Source: Hemerocallis citrina | Taxonomy: Eukaryota; Streptophyta; Magnoliopsida; Asparagales; Asphodelaceae | Reading direction: 5' to 3' | Length of the DNA: 64,000 nucleotides | Assembly: GCA_017893485.1 (NCBI GenBank) | Contig: CM030359.1 | Location: 31,748,430-31,812,429 of the forward strand | Shown: positions 12,270 to 23,440 of the stretch, piece by piece | How the letters are laid out: every line of letters begins with the position of its first letter | How positions within the stretch are numbered: the first letter of the stretch is position 1 | Notes under the pieces: model-generated | Databases searched by the model: none | What the model saw: only the letters and a program-made list of their open reading frames with translations | Told to the model about the DNA's origin: nothing | Translations under genes and position numbers: made by a program

Positions 12270-12545
12270 TCGGTGTGGGATTTAATCTCCGGAATTATCA
12301 CAGTAGATTATTCGTGGTGTGGGATATGTCTCCGGAATTATCACAGTCATGTGGTGTGGGACAATCTCCGGAATTATCACGGTAACTAATTGTGGTGTGG
12401 GATTGATCTCCGGAATTATCGGAGTCGGGGTGAAGCACATGTAGTATATTGTGGGGACGTGTCAATGTTTCGGTGTGGGATGATCTCCGGAATTATTCAA
12501 GTGAAATATCTTTGGTGTGGGATCCATCTCCGGAATTATCGGGCA
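12270..12545. repeat. About 40-bp tandem repeat with CCGGAATTATC core
   Basis: Six copies of a GGTGTGGGAT...ATCTCCGGAATTATC unit near 12273, 12315, 12353, 12393, 12472 and 12513. A related 'ccggaattatgattgatcgggcggtgta' phrase occurs in the miniature element near 14475-14500 and, inverted, near 61190-61230, so this is an LTR-family signature. Confidence 0.75.
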
Positions 12546-13547
12546 TGTGATACTATCCATGGTTTATCTTTATCTCGTAGTAGTCATCGTGTTAAGATTA
12601 GTTCATCGCGTGGGGATTGAACCCTATGAAGTGAAGACGTTAAGGGCTTGCACCGAACCTATGTAGAATGGGAAGCATAGACTTCGACAAGTACGCATTA
12701 GAGAGTCTGCATTTAGAACTTGTGTTTTCTTGGCTTGGTTTTATGCATTTGGTCTTCTTGTTTTCTACACTTGACACGTAGCTTAGTATCACTTGACGTT
12801 TTATGATACCTGTCATTTCGTATTTCTCATTTTCTTACTTAGTACTTGTTGTCTAAGAGTTATGAGTTATGACCTTTTGTTGTTGTTCGTTTATTTTTAT
12901 ATTTCTCACACCATTTATGGCTAACCCCTTTAGTTTGGGGGTTAGGGATCATCTCTAGCCTCACATGTTGCAGGTTGTGCTTAGAGTTGGAGATGGGATG
13001 CTTAAGTTGGTTTGAGAATTAATTGACATATAAGAGAATGTGTAAATTTGTACTATCAGTTGTTGAGACAAAATTGTGTTGTAAATGAAGTGAATATTGA
13101 GTTGAATTATTTTGAGTTCCGCTGTGCATTGTAAAAGATTTGTTGAGATAAAAGTTGAAAATTTTAGTGGTGTTGTTGATGTTTAATATTATGTTGAAGT
13201 GGATCACTGGGAATGTGCCACGTAATTTCTATGTTATTAATCTGGAAATTCGGGGCGCTACACCCGTAGGCTCTAGAGGTGGCCCCTGTCACCCCTTGAC
13301 GTGACACTTAGTTCCATTTAACATAAAATCATGGGAAACACGGACCCCCTTCCGAGTACACTTACCTATATTATCCACTACTATGGTCTTTCCCTTAAAC
13401 CCCGACTTATTATTTATTTTTATCATCAAGCAAGCATGAAAGTGTGCGAAAAAAGTCAAGTAAACATAATCATGAACATGGGACAAGTCTAGGCTAGATA
13501 GGGCAGGGGCATTACAAGTGTAACACCCCATAGTTTTCAAAAAAATA

Positions 13548-13561
<14 letters not shown>

Positions 13562-13613
<52 letters not shown>
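13562..13613. repeat. (GA)n microsatellite
   Basis: About 25 AG/GA repeats next to the foldback MITE. They create the Ser-Leu reading frame on the minus strand, which is not a gene. Confidence 0.9.
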
Positions 13614-13615
<2 letters not shown>

Positions 13616-13616
<1 letters not shown>

Positions 13617-13904
13617 TTCGGTTGCACACTACTTTGGTGAGCACTCCGTGAACACTCACGAAATAGAGCACCTATGACAAATCCGAACCGCTCATATTGT
13701 TCTATATATCTTAGATAGCCTAAAATAAAAATTCAAGTAATTTGAAGTTCATTTGCCCATGATTTACATCATCACAAAATTGTATGGCTGAAAATTTTAA
13801 CAACATGATGGATGGGCAAATGAACTTCAAATTCGGATTTGTCATAGGTGCTCTATTTCGTGAGTGTTCCCGAAGTGCTCACCAAAAGTAGTGTGCAACC
13901 GAAG
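13616..13904. mobile_element. Foldback MITE with very long inverted repeats
   Basis: The outer arms CTTCGGTTGCACACTACTTT and their inverted copy pair over about 90 bp each, with a short AT-rich spacer. The element sits between the (GA)n and (AT)n microsatellites of an LTR, so the target duplication cannot be read. The long arms recall Mutator-like MITEs, but the superfamily is uncertain. Confidence 0.65.
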
Positions 13905-13906
13905 GA

Positions 13907-13908
<2 letters not shown>

Positions 13909-13954
<46 letters not shown>
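13909..13954. repeat. (AT)n microsatellite
   Basis: A pure AT run right of the foldback MITE, inside the left LTR. Confidence 0.9.
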
Positions 13955-13960
<6 letters not shown>

Positions 13961-14651
13961 AAGTATATGTGCTGTTGTATAAGGATAGGAATTATGCATG
14001 GATTTGATGTGGCACTTTGGTAAATGAAATGGTACAGGGGGGCCCACGTTGAAAATCAAAGCAGCATGGAAATTGTGTTGTTCGTAAAATGCCATGATGT
14101 GGCATTTGGTTGGTGGGGGCCACCCGGGGTGTTAATAGGTTTCGGCTGTTGGAGTAGGGGATTAATCCCATATCGAAAATCAATTAAAATAAAATATAAT
14201 ATAAATATAATTTCCTATGATCAAGAGTCACCTAATTGGTTAACCAACTTTTGAGCGGCGGCCTGTGGTGGGCAGTTGTACTACATAGTATCTAATTTAT
14301 CTTATAAATTGTATAAATTGTCTGAGCTAGGGGCAGGGGCATTACAAATGGCATCAGAGCCGACTTTCGACACCGGGTGTGGGGCACTCTATATAGTCGG
14401 GTGATGTGCTTCGGGAATATAGACCCAGTCAGGCAGTGTACTCTGGGACTGTGGTCAGCGGCTCAATTAAAATCCGGAATTATGATTGATCGGGCGGTGT
14501 ACTCCGGGATCATGAATAATCGGGCGGATAGAAGAGCAGATGCTCCACATCAGCTAGAAAGTAGATCCTGCACTAGATTATGAATGTCCGTGCTCAGCGA
14601 GGACGCTGATTTCTGAAGGGGGGATGTGTGTAACACCCCGTAGTTTTCAAA

Positions 14652-14653
<2 letters not shown>

Positions 14654-14740
<87 letters not shown>
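14654..14740. repeat. (AT)n microsatellite
   Basis: A pure AT run in the right LTR, at the position matching the AT/GA tracts of the left LTR. Confidence 0.9.
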
Positions 14741-14741
<1 letters not shown>

Positions 14742-15083
14742 GGTTGGCTGATGGTAAAAAGTCTATGGAATTAAATGTAGTGAAATGGAATTGAGTTGAA
14801 TTGTCAAGGGGTGACATGGCCATTTAAATGGGGCCAACCCATTGAGAAAGAATAGGTGCTCACGGTAACAAAGTAATGAGGAGAGATAGTATGGAAAATA
14901 ATCCCATATCGAAAGATTGCATTAAAATAATATAATATAAATACTAAAAGCCTATGATCAAAAGTCACCAATCTGGTTAACCATCTTTTGAGAGGCAGCC
15001 TGTGGTGGGAAGTTGTACTACATAGTATCTAATTTGTCTTATAAATTGTATAAATTGTCCGAGCTAGGGGCAGGGGCGTTACA

Positions 15084-18000
15084 ATACGGGAGAATCGCAA
15101 CCTCTTCGCTTGGACTCCGGCAGACATGCCCGGGATCTCAGAGGAGCTCTTACTGCATCGCCTGAGTGTCGCCCTTGGGGTCAAGCCTGTCCAATAGAAG
15201 AGGCGAAGTTTGCTCCCGAGCGACAACAGGCGATCAAAGAGGAGGTCGAAAAGCTCCTCAACGCCCGATTTATCAAGGAGGTAAATTATCCTGAGTGGCT
15301 GTCCAATGTGATGATGGTCAAGAAGGCCAATGGGAGCTGGAGGATATGCATCGAATTCACCGATCTCAACAAGGCATGCCCGAAGGACCCTTTTCCCCTT
15401 CCCAGCATCGACGCCCTGATCGATGCGACCTCCGAGCACGAGCTCCTCAGTTTCATGGACGCCTTCTCGGGGTACAACCAAATCCAGATGTTCCCTCCCG
15501 ACATCCTAAAGACCTCGTCCGTGACGGACCAGGGCCTCTATTGCTACTGAGTTATGCCGTTCGGCTTGAAAAATGCGGGAGCTACATATCAGCGCCTCGT
15601 GAACAGGGGCTTCCAAAACCAAATTGGCCGAAACATGGAAGTCTACGTAGATGACATGTTGGTCAAGAGCACCCAAGGGCAAGAGCACGTTCTTGTTCAA
15701 GAAGCCTTTGGGGTGCTCAGGAGGCACAATATGAGACTGAATCCGAACAAGTGTGAGTTCGGGGTCTTATCCGGCCAGTTCTTGGGGTTTATGGTCAGCC
15801 AGAGGGGCATAGAGGCCAACCTCGAAAAGATCCAGGCCATTCTCAAGATGGCTCCGCCCTCCAGCATTAAAGAGGTACAGAGGCTCATTGGGCGCCTTGC
15901 TGCGATTGGGCGATTCATCTCCAAGTCTGGAGAGAAGTGCCTCCGCTTCTTCAAGGCCCTCAGGGGGCTAAAGGCTTCAAATGGGGACAACAGCAACATG
16001 AGTCCTTCGACAAGCTCAAGGCATATTTAGCTAACCCCCCGCTCTTAAGCAAGCCAACACTTGGGGAGGTCCTCTACCTATATTTCGCAGCTTCGGAGCA
16101 GACGCTCAGTGCGGTCCTTGTAAGGGAAGAGAATAGGACGCAGAGGCCCATCTATTATGTGAGTAAGGTACTCCAGGACACCGAACTCCGATACCCGAAG
16201 CTGGAGAAGATGGCTCTCGCCCTGGTCATGGCGGTCCGAAAGCTCTGCCCCTACTTCCAATCTCATTCGGTGATTGTCCTTACCGACCAGCCACTCAAAC
16301 AAGTTCTCCAGAAGCCCAAGACCTCCGGGCGGCTTATGAAGTGGTCCATCGAGCTAAGTCAACGATATCAGCTACCAGCCCAGAACGGCAATAAAGGCAC
16401 AAGCTCTGGCCGAATTCATTGTGGAGAACACTGTCTCTGACTCTTGTGAGTCGTCTGCCGACCCCTTGGTCTGGACCATTTATGTGGACGGGTCCTCTTG
16501 CGCTGACGGAAGCGAGGCCGGCGTCATCTTAGCCAGCCCAGACGCTTTCGTCCTCCAATACTCCCTCAGCCTAAACTACCCGGCATCGAACAATGAAGCA
16601 GAGTATGAGGGCCTCATAGCAGGGCTCTGCATGGCTCGCAAGGCAGGAGCCAAGCGCATAAGGGTCTTCAACAACTCGTAGTTGGTCGTCAACCAAGTGT
16701 CCGAGGAATATGAGGCAAGGGACGAGCGTATGGCCAAGTACTTGGCGAAGGTTAGGGAGCTTCTAGCCTTATTTGAAGATGTTCGACCCCAGCGAGTTTC
16801 TCGAGAGAAAAATGTGCAAGCGGATGCTCTCTCTAAGCTCGCCTCCTCATTCCTCCAAGGTCTAGAATGGACCATCTTGATAGAGATCCTCCTCAGACCA
16901 AGTATAGATGAAGACGGTCCGGAGCCGATGGAAGCCTACCCCCTAACACTTGGGAAGAACTGGATGAAGCCCCTCCTCGAGTATCTCAGAGATGGACACC
17001 TTCCCGAAGACCCAAAAGAAGCAAGAAGGATCAGGACATGAGCCGAGCAGTACACACTCCTTGACGGAGTCATGTACAAATGCTCTTACACTCAGATTGA
17101 CGGGTGACCCTATCTGAGGTGCCTCTCCCCGGAGGAAGCACTCTATGCCCTAAAGGAGGCCCACGACGGTATGTGTGGCGCGCACTTGGGAGCGAGATCC
17201 CTCGCCCGTAAACTCCTGAACTACGGCTACTTCTTGCCCACACTACTGAGTGACTTCGAGGAATACGTCCGCCAGTGCGACTCCTGTCAAAAATTTGCCC
17301 CGATCCGTCGCCTACCCCAAGCACAACTCACCTCCTTAGCAAGTCCAATCCCCTTCGCAATGTGGGGGATGGATTTTCTCAGACCCTTCCCTCCATCTCC
17401 GGGCCAGCTAAAGTTCATGGTCATGGCGATAGACTACTTCTCAAAGTGGATCGAGGTTGAACCTCTTTCGACGATTACCGAGCACAAGGTCGAGAAGTTC
17501 TTTTGGAAGAACATCATTTGCCGGTTCGGGGTACCCCGCATCCTCGTGACCGACAACGGGACTCAATTTGCAGGAGCAACCTTTCACAACTTTTGCGCCG
17601 ACCTCGGCATCCAACAGCGGTTCTCCTCAATAGCCCACCCTCAGTCCAACGGCCAAGCGGAGAATGCAAATCGACAAATCCTCTCTGGCCTGAAGAAGAG
17701 ACTCGACAAGTCCACTAAGGGGCTGTGGGATGAACAGCTCTCCAACGTGCTTTGGAACTATTGCACCACCAAAAGAACTCTGACATGGGAGTCCCCCTTC
17801 AACCTTACATATGGCTCCGAAGCTCTCATCCCCTTAGAAGTGGGTCTGCCTTCACCCCCACTGATAGCCTACAATGAAGCACAGAATGCGAACCAACTTT
17901 GCAACTGGCTAGACCTCATAGACGAGGCCCGCAAGAGAGCTGCCATTCGACAAGAGACCTACCGCCATAGGATCGCTCAGTCTTACAATAAGAGGGTACG

Positions 18001-18214
18001 GCCAGCCAACCTTAAAGAGGGAGACCTAATGCTCCGAAAGTTATTGATCTCCAACCCAAGCAAAAAAGGCAAGTTGGCACCCAATTGGGAAGGACCGTAT
18101 AAAATCTCCAGAGTTATTTGTCCAGGAGCGTATCAACTCGAAGACCCGGAGGGCAGGAGAATACCGAGGACATGGAACGCGGAGCACTTGATGAAGTACC
18201 AAGAGGGTGTCTAA
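15084..18214 (+). pseudogene. Tat-type gypsy pol: RT, RNase H, integrase (decayed)
   Basis: RT shows FMDAFSGYNQI, MPFGLKNAGATYQRLV and the catalytic YVDD (about 15641-15655). RNase H shows VDGSSC and ASNNEAEYEGLIAGL. Integrase (17171-18214) shows the HHCC end CDSCQKF, the DDE residues in WGMDFL, VTDNGTQF and NGQAENANRQ, and a C-terminal NWEGPYKI motif. Breaks: frameshifts near 15195 and 15965, and stops at 15548 (TGA for Arg in YCYR), 16679 (TAG for Gln in DSQLVV), 17039 and 17105 (both TGA for Arg). The final 347-codon integrase frame is intact. Not functional as a polyprotein. Confidence 0.88.
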
Positions 18215-18417
18215 ACACCGCTCCAAGCAACTTCCCCAAGAATGCTCCATAAGACATGTCTAAAGTTCTTACTTGTATTTCCATTATCAAAATATAAAAG
18301 CAGCTCGCAACTTAGAAGCGGCCGCCTAATTATTTTCAATAAAAGCAATCTTTTCCTGCAAGTTCTCTATTTTTGAGTAGTCCAATTCTTTAAATTTTTT
18401 TTTATTAAAACGACTAG
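18215..18417 (+). other. pol 3' end spacer with poly(A)-signal-like AATAAAA
   Basis: Short spacer after the integrase stop. It contains 'caataaaagc' near 18337, which could end the pol transcript before the convergent antisense gene. No ORF. Confidence 0.35.
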
Positions 18418-18995
18418 CTTGGAGTCCAACACTTGGTTCGACTTCACTTCAACTATACGCTTCTAAGCGATTACGAAGCGGATCACCATTCGAAATTGCT
18501 CCTGCAGCTGTTGATAATCTCTAAACGACGTGCTTGGAGTCCAACACTTGGTTCGACTCCGCTTCAACTATACACTTTTAAGCAAGTACGAAGCGGATCA
18601 CCATTAAAAATTGCTCCTGCAGCTGTTGATAATCTCTAAATGACAAGCTTGGAGTCCAAAACTTGGTTCGACTTCGCTTCAACTATGCGCTTCTAAGCGA
18701 GTACGAAGTGGATCACCATTCGAAATTGCTCCTGCAGCTGTTGATAATCTCTAAACGACGTGCTTGGAGTCCAATACTTGGTTCGACTCCGCTTCAACTA
18801 CTTGCTTCTAGACAAGTACGAAGTGGTTCACCATTCGAAATTGTTCCTACAGCCGTTGATACTCTCTAAACGACAAGTTCGGAGTCCAACACTTGGTTCG
18901 ATTCCACTACTGGCTTGTAAGCAAGTATGAAGTGGCTCACCATTCGGAATTGCTCCCACAACTGTTGACAATTACGAACACCAGCAAAATACACA
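18418..18995. repeat. 115-bp tandem array, five copies
   Basis: GGAGTCCAA recurs at 18421, 18536, 18651, 18766 and 18881, an exact 115-bp period. Each unit has a small inverted repeat (GCTTCTAAGC...GAAGC) and a 'gctcctgcagctgttgata' block. It is homologous to the 110-bp array in the other Tat element (37611-37925). It lies between the convergent ends of pol and the antisense gene. Confidence 0.85.
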
Positions 18996-19133
18996 AGTTC
19001 ATAAAACAAGTACTATTTTATTAAAGTTTGAGATTCAAGTCTAATTACAGACCAACTACTCGTATTTACATTGAAATACAAAACTTGTGAAAAGAAGACT
19101 ACAAAATTACAAGAGAGACACCCTAATGCCACC

Positions 19134-19909
19134 CTAATGCCTCCTAGGGAGTAGGATACTCCTCTTGAGCGACAAACGGGGTCGGCAAACACCTTGTTGC
19201 TGCGACCCTACACCCGTGGGGGTCTCTAAGCCGGCGAGCCTAGTTGTGTCTCTGAGCATTGTGCCAGTTGAGGCTCCGCTAGATGAGCCCGCCACTCTGC
19301 TTTGTGCATCCCCAGGACGCCCTGAGACGGGAGGCAAACATAACGCCAACTCGTGAAACGACCGTCCCTACGAGTACTCCCCCCGGGGGCAAGACGTGGT
19401 CCTGACGTTGCTCCCCTCCAATAGACGTCATAATCGATGAATCTCCGCCTCTAACTCAACGATCCGCTCCTTCAGCGAATCATCTGTTACCTTGATCTTT
19501 AGGCGAGGCATTCGACTCGTAGTACCCGCACGAGAAGCCTTGGTGATGGTCCGCCGAAGCTGCGTCGTCTTTAGACTCTTTTCGAGTACCACGTTCTTCA
19601 GACCATCTCCCTAGCTTCGAACAAAGACTGGCGAAGGGATGCGAGCCTCGTGCCTTGTTTGCTGGTCATCGAAGGACTTCCCTCCTCCCTTTCAGGAGGT
19701 ACCTCCCGAGCCTGCTCCGTTGGTCGCTTCAGCTTGGAGGTGCGACGCACCAGCATCAGCTTGTGATGGCCTAGCTCCGCCTCACTCTTGAGAAGCCTCT
19801 CGCGACTTCGAGAGAAAGCCAACCCGTGACTCCTAGGTCTGACCGAAGGCAAGATACCTGGGCAACTTCAACCATCCACGATGCTCTGACCATTTGATGC
19901 GGTTTGGCA
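19134..19909 (-). pseudogene. Downstream antisense exon/ORF (element 1)
   Basis: On the minus strand a splice-acceptor-like TTTTCAG precedes ATTGCC at 19909, as in the other Tat element at 36326. The region ends with a basic tail SLKRSILLPRRH and stop at 19134, matching SLNRSVPLPRRH in the other element. Between, the frame is broken. It is followed (minus) by AATAAAAT near 19015-19022, a likely polyadenylation signal. Either a further exon of the antisense gene or a second antisense ORF; function unknown. Confidence 0.5.
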
Positions 19910-20126
19910 ATCTGAAAAGACAAGGACACGACGACACTAAGCTTAAAAATTCCAACAGGGATGGCACACATATGAAACAACTCAAAGCTCAACACTTAGT
20001 CGATTTTCACCAAAAGTCAATTTTCGTTGAAAATTTCTAGTATAAAAAAGCGGTGGCCAGTCCGCTATTAGGCATCAGTACAAAAGATCCTAGATGAAAA
20101 ACCACGACTAAAACACAGAGAAAATA

Positions 20127-22297
20127 CTAAGGAAGTTGAGTGTCCACCTCGGCTGATGGATCCACGAGCGCCAGTCCGCCTTCGCCACCCCCAGCTGTCC
20201 CTGACGCCGGTGCCATCGCCAACGGGGGCTCGGTCACTATGTCTTCCTCGCCGGCAGCATCGTCACCTCCTTCGATCTCCATTCCCTCCTCATTGGGGAA
20301 TAAGAAGTACCCCGAACAGTCGAAGCCGGGGAGACATTCGCTGACATTCTTCAGGGCCTTAGCGTAGGCCTTTCGCATGTTTTGCTCCAAGTAGCTGATC
20401 GCCTCCTTCTCCGCCGCAGCCTTGGCCTCCTTTACGGCCATGTTCATCTCGAACACGGCCTTCTCCCTCTCAGCAGCTCTCTCCTGAGCTGCCTCTTCCT
20501 TCTCCGTAGTGGTGGACTCCTTCGTCTTCGCCAGCACCTCCTCTAGAAGCCTAATCTCGGTGGCTTGCGTCTCTTCCAGAAGCGCGGCCGCCTTCAGCTC
20601 TCTCTTGGCCTTCGAGCTCTCCAGTCTCTCCCGGTCCTCCAGAGCCTTCAGCTCTCTCTCCTGCTCTGCCACTCGCTTCATCATGTGGCTGAAATGGCAG
20701 ATCGCCTACGAGAAAACAAGTGGTACAAGAGTCGAGCGAGTAAGGAAGAGGCAAGGATCGAACAAAAAAAAAACTAATGCTTACCGTCATCTGCACCTTG
20801 GCGATCTCTAGGGCCGAGCCGCCCACTGTCCCGTGCTCCATCGACGCCTTATCCTTGGGCGTAGCCAGGTTACGGGCGTCGTCCATGCAGCTCTTTGAGT
20901 CTCCATGGAAACCATCATTCCTAAGGACCTGCCAATTTGGTATGAAGATTTTCTTGAGCTCGTCCGTCAGTATGACCTCCACCTCCGCCGTGCGAGGCGA
21001 AGCCTTCAGAGCGAGCATGGTTGAAACGTCGAGTTCTTTCACCGGCTGGACAATAGGGGCAGGGACGACATCCAAGTCGACGACGGGAGCGGCGACACTC
21101 TCAACTCTGATCGCCTTCGATAGAGTTGGCCAAGTAACGGTGCGCTTTCTCTTCTTCTCCTCGACTTGCTTGCCGCTTACTGTCGAATGCCTGTTCATGA
21201 TGTCCTCAAAGTCCATGTCGGAAGATCCTGCAGAAAAAGATAGAAAAAAAATATTAGAATTTTGTTACTACCAAAATACTCGGAAGTACGATCGACGAAA
21301 AAGAACTCGTACTAGGGTTCATCAGGCTAAGGCCTCCCCCAAAGAGGCGCTCCTCGGAGATCTCCTTCCAATGCATAGTAGGCCGATCCAAAAGGATGCC
21401 GACCATTTCATCCTCCTCGGGACTCAAGGTCGGCTCCATCTTCGCCCTCTTCGGCACATCCTCCCTCCACATCGTGGGAATGTCCCATGGCTTCTTACCC
21501 CGAACAAGGAACTACTTATCTCGCCAACACTTCACGGAGTTAGGGTTGTCGACCAACTTAATGCCCTTCCGAACAGTAAGGTAGAAGCGATACTCCGTCC
21601 TAGTCTTTTGATGGATCTTGTACAGACGGCGAAGCACGCTAATCCTAGGTTCGATCCTGGCAGCCTGACAATGGAGGACGAACCCCATGACGTGCCTCCA
21701 AATGTTCAGCATCAGCTGAATGGGATATACCCCGTACCATTGCAACACCACCCTTATGAAAGGGTGTAGAGGAAGGCACAGCCCAGCATGGAAGGCGTCG
21801 AAGGGAAAAATACACGTATCGGAGGGAAGCGAAGAGCAAGACCTGATCCCTGGCCCAGGAACGATGAGATCAAATTCCGAAGGGATCATGAACCACATCC
21901 GAATGATTCGCAAGTCTGACTCTTTTAGGATGCTGACGATTTCGTTCGCCTCCGTGTGTTCCCTCGACGTGTTCTCCTCATAAAACTGTGCCAACCTATG
22001 CTCCGCCCGCCTTAACTCCTCCACACCATACTGGCGGGTCCCCCCAAGGGTAGACACAGCGATCAAATGCCTCCCAAACTCGCCCATCCTTTGATCTTTC
22101 TGCACAATTGATTCCACCACCGACGAGGAGAAAGCCGCCTCTCCGCCATCATCTTCGATAACAAGGTCCTCTTCTACTTCTGGAGAGGACAGGACAACGA
22201 GGCTCTTCCCCTTGTCGACCCTAGAAGGAGTGGACCGGGGGGCTACTTTGGGTTGACCCGAGGAGGAGGCCTCTTCGCCGAAAGACACCCTAGACAT
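20127..22297 (-). pseudogene. Spliced antisense gene of Tat element 1 (exons 22297-21313, 21227-20785, 20705-20127)
   Basis: Three exons of 985, 443 and 579 nt join in frame (phases 1 and 0) at GT-AG introns to 668 codons. Exon 1 carries a domain with HAGLCLPLHPFIRVVL and NIWRHVMGFVLHCQ, the signature of the 'putative gypsy-type transposon' family (Pfam PF04195). Exon 2 ends EIAKVQMT. Exon 3 starts AICHFSHMMKRVAEQEREL, runs into a long Lys/Glu/Ala-rich coiled coil, then ends acidic. One stop, TAG at 21514-21512 (W to stop in KxWFLVRG). It runs convergent to pol. Function unknown in the family. Marked pseudogene because of that stop, otherwise well kept. Confidence 0.75.
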
Positions 22298-22454
22298 CTC
22301 TTAAAATTAAAATAAATTACCTGAGAAGTGACAACCACGGTCGGAATGCTTGTCGGAGAACGGAAAAGATCACCGGAAGCTCCGCTCAAGGCTATGAAGA
22401 GAAAAAATCTCAGGTGAAGTGGAAGTGAAAAGTGAGGTAAAAAAGAGAAAGGGT

Positions 22455-22490
22455 GGGGATTTATGGCAAAACTTGATGGGCTTGGGCCGC
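22455..22490 (-). promoter_or_regulatory. Promoter of the antisense gene (element 1)
   Basis: On the minus strand GGCCCAAGCCCATC is followed by a TATA-like CCATAAAT (22466-22459) and CCCCACCC, about 160 bp before the ATG at 22297, with a pyrimidine-rich leader. The other Tat element has the same order: TGGGCT, GGCCCAA, TATAAAA, CCCCCACCCC. Inferred from the conservation. Confidence 0.5.
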
Positions 22491-22586
22491 AGAGCTTTGT
22501 GGGCCCTTACGGAGCCCAACAAGCGTGGAAGTCTAAGCGGTCAGAATGCGAAACGACAAAAAAGAAGCAACTAAAAGCGACTTAAT

Positions 22587-23440
22587 TGTGTTGACCAGTC
22601 AACGTCTTCCCAGCTCGACGTCTCGTTTGCCGAGCTCACCGCCCAAGTCGAATAGACGTGTTTTCGAGCTGAAAATACCAAAAAATGCGTTGACCAGTCA
22701 ATGGCCTCCGAGCTCGCCATTTCGTTTGCCAAGCTCGCCGCCAAAGTCGAACATACGTGTTTCCGAGCTGGAAACACCAAAAAATGCGTTGACCAATCAA
22801 TGGCCTTCGAGCTCGCCATTTCGTTCGCCAAGCTCGACGTCTCGTTCGCCAAGCTCGCCGCCAAAGTCGAACAAACGTGTTTCCGAGCTGAAAACACCAA
22901 AAAATATGTTGACCAGTCAACAGTCTCCGAGCTCGCTATTTCGTTCGCCAAGCTCGCCGCCAAAGTCGAACAGACGTGTTTCCGAGCTGAAAACACCAAA
23001 AAATGCGTTGACCAGTCAACGGCCTCCGAGCTCGCCAGTTCGTTCGCCAAACTTGCCGCCAAAGTCGAACAGACGTGTTTCCGAGCTGAAAACACCCAAA
23101 AATGTGTTGACCAGTCAACAGCCTCTGAGCTCGCCATTTCGTTCGCCAAGCTCACCGCCAAAGTCGAATAGACGTGTTTTCGAGCTGAAAACACCAAAAA
23201 ATGCATTGACCAGTCAACGGCCTCCGAGCTTGCCATTTCATTCGCCAAGCTCGCCGCCAAAGTCGAACAGACGTGTTTCCGAGCTAGAAACACAAAAAAA
23301 CGCGTTGACTAGTCAACAGCCTCCGAGCTCGCCATTTCGTTCGCCAAGCTCGACGTCTCGTTCACCAAGCTCGCCGCCAAAGTCGAACAGACGTGTTTCC
23401 GAGCTGAAAACACCAAAAAATCTGTTGACTAGTCAACGTT
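22587..23440. repeat. 99-bp tandem array, about eight copies
   Basis: GTTGACCAGTCAA recurs roughly every 99 bp, with some units lengthened by a 21-24-bp 'ctcgacgtctcgttcgccaag' insert. The period is divisible by three, so long reading frames appear on both strands (22546-23571 plus, 23293-22571 minus). Neither resembles a known protein and I do not call them genes. TTGAC...GTCAA also forms a W-box-like palindrome in each unit. Confidence 0.85.

Larger units (their letters stand above)
10412..13262. mobile_element. 2.85-kb solo LTR
   Basis: It starts TGTAGAACCCCG and ends CGGGGCGCTACA, bounded by a 5-bp duplication CCCGT (10407-10411, 13263-13267). The interrupted phrase 'ggctctagaggtggcccc' resumes on both sides. 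No internal domain, PBS or PPT remains, so LTR-LTR recombination removed it. Inside are two sub-repeat arrays (11536-11880 and 12270-12545). The short frames within are not gene-like. Confidence 0.8.
9311..13518. mobile_element. Degenerate LTR relic of the TGTCACGCCCCGC family, split by a solo LTR
   Basis: It begins TGTCATGCCCTGCTTC with 'agcgaatgat...catccataagctgta' downstream, the same order as the LTRs at 42864-45962, 48419-51166 and 53093-55839. It then has the family's 'caagtatcaagt/catgta' decayed repeats, and near 13344-13420 the 'ccccttccgagta...tattatccacta' block. A solo LTR interrupts it at 10412-13262. Its right end is lost where the chimeric element at 13519 begins. Confidence 0.6.
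13519..15083 (+). mobile_element. Miniature LTR element (TRIM/LARD-like) with mismatched LTRs
   Basis: Left LTR 13519-14346 and right LTR 14629-15083 both start TGTAACACCCC and end GGGGCAGGGGC(A/G)TTACA. The only internal sequence is 282 bp, beginning with a PBS-like TGGCATCAGAGCC (14349-14361) and ending with the purine tract GAAGGGGGGATGTG. No gag or pol. The LTR ends agree, but their middles differ strongly and no target duplication is visible, so this is probably a recombinant of two related elements. The left LTR also carries a 289-bp foldback insert. Both LTRs contain an AATCCCATATCGAAA motif. Confidence 0.7.

Noticed and set aside
20777..21769. 330-codon plus-strand frame over the antisense gene of Tat element 1
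   Set aside because: It is the shadow of minus-strand exons 1 and 2, which have conserved domains and matching splice sites.
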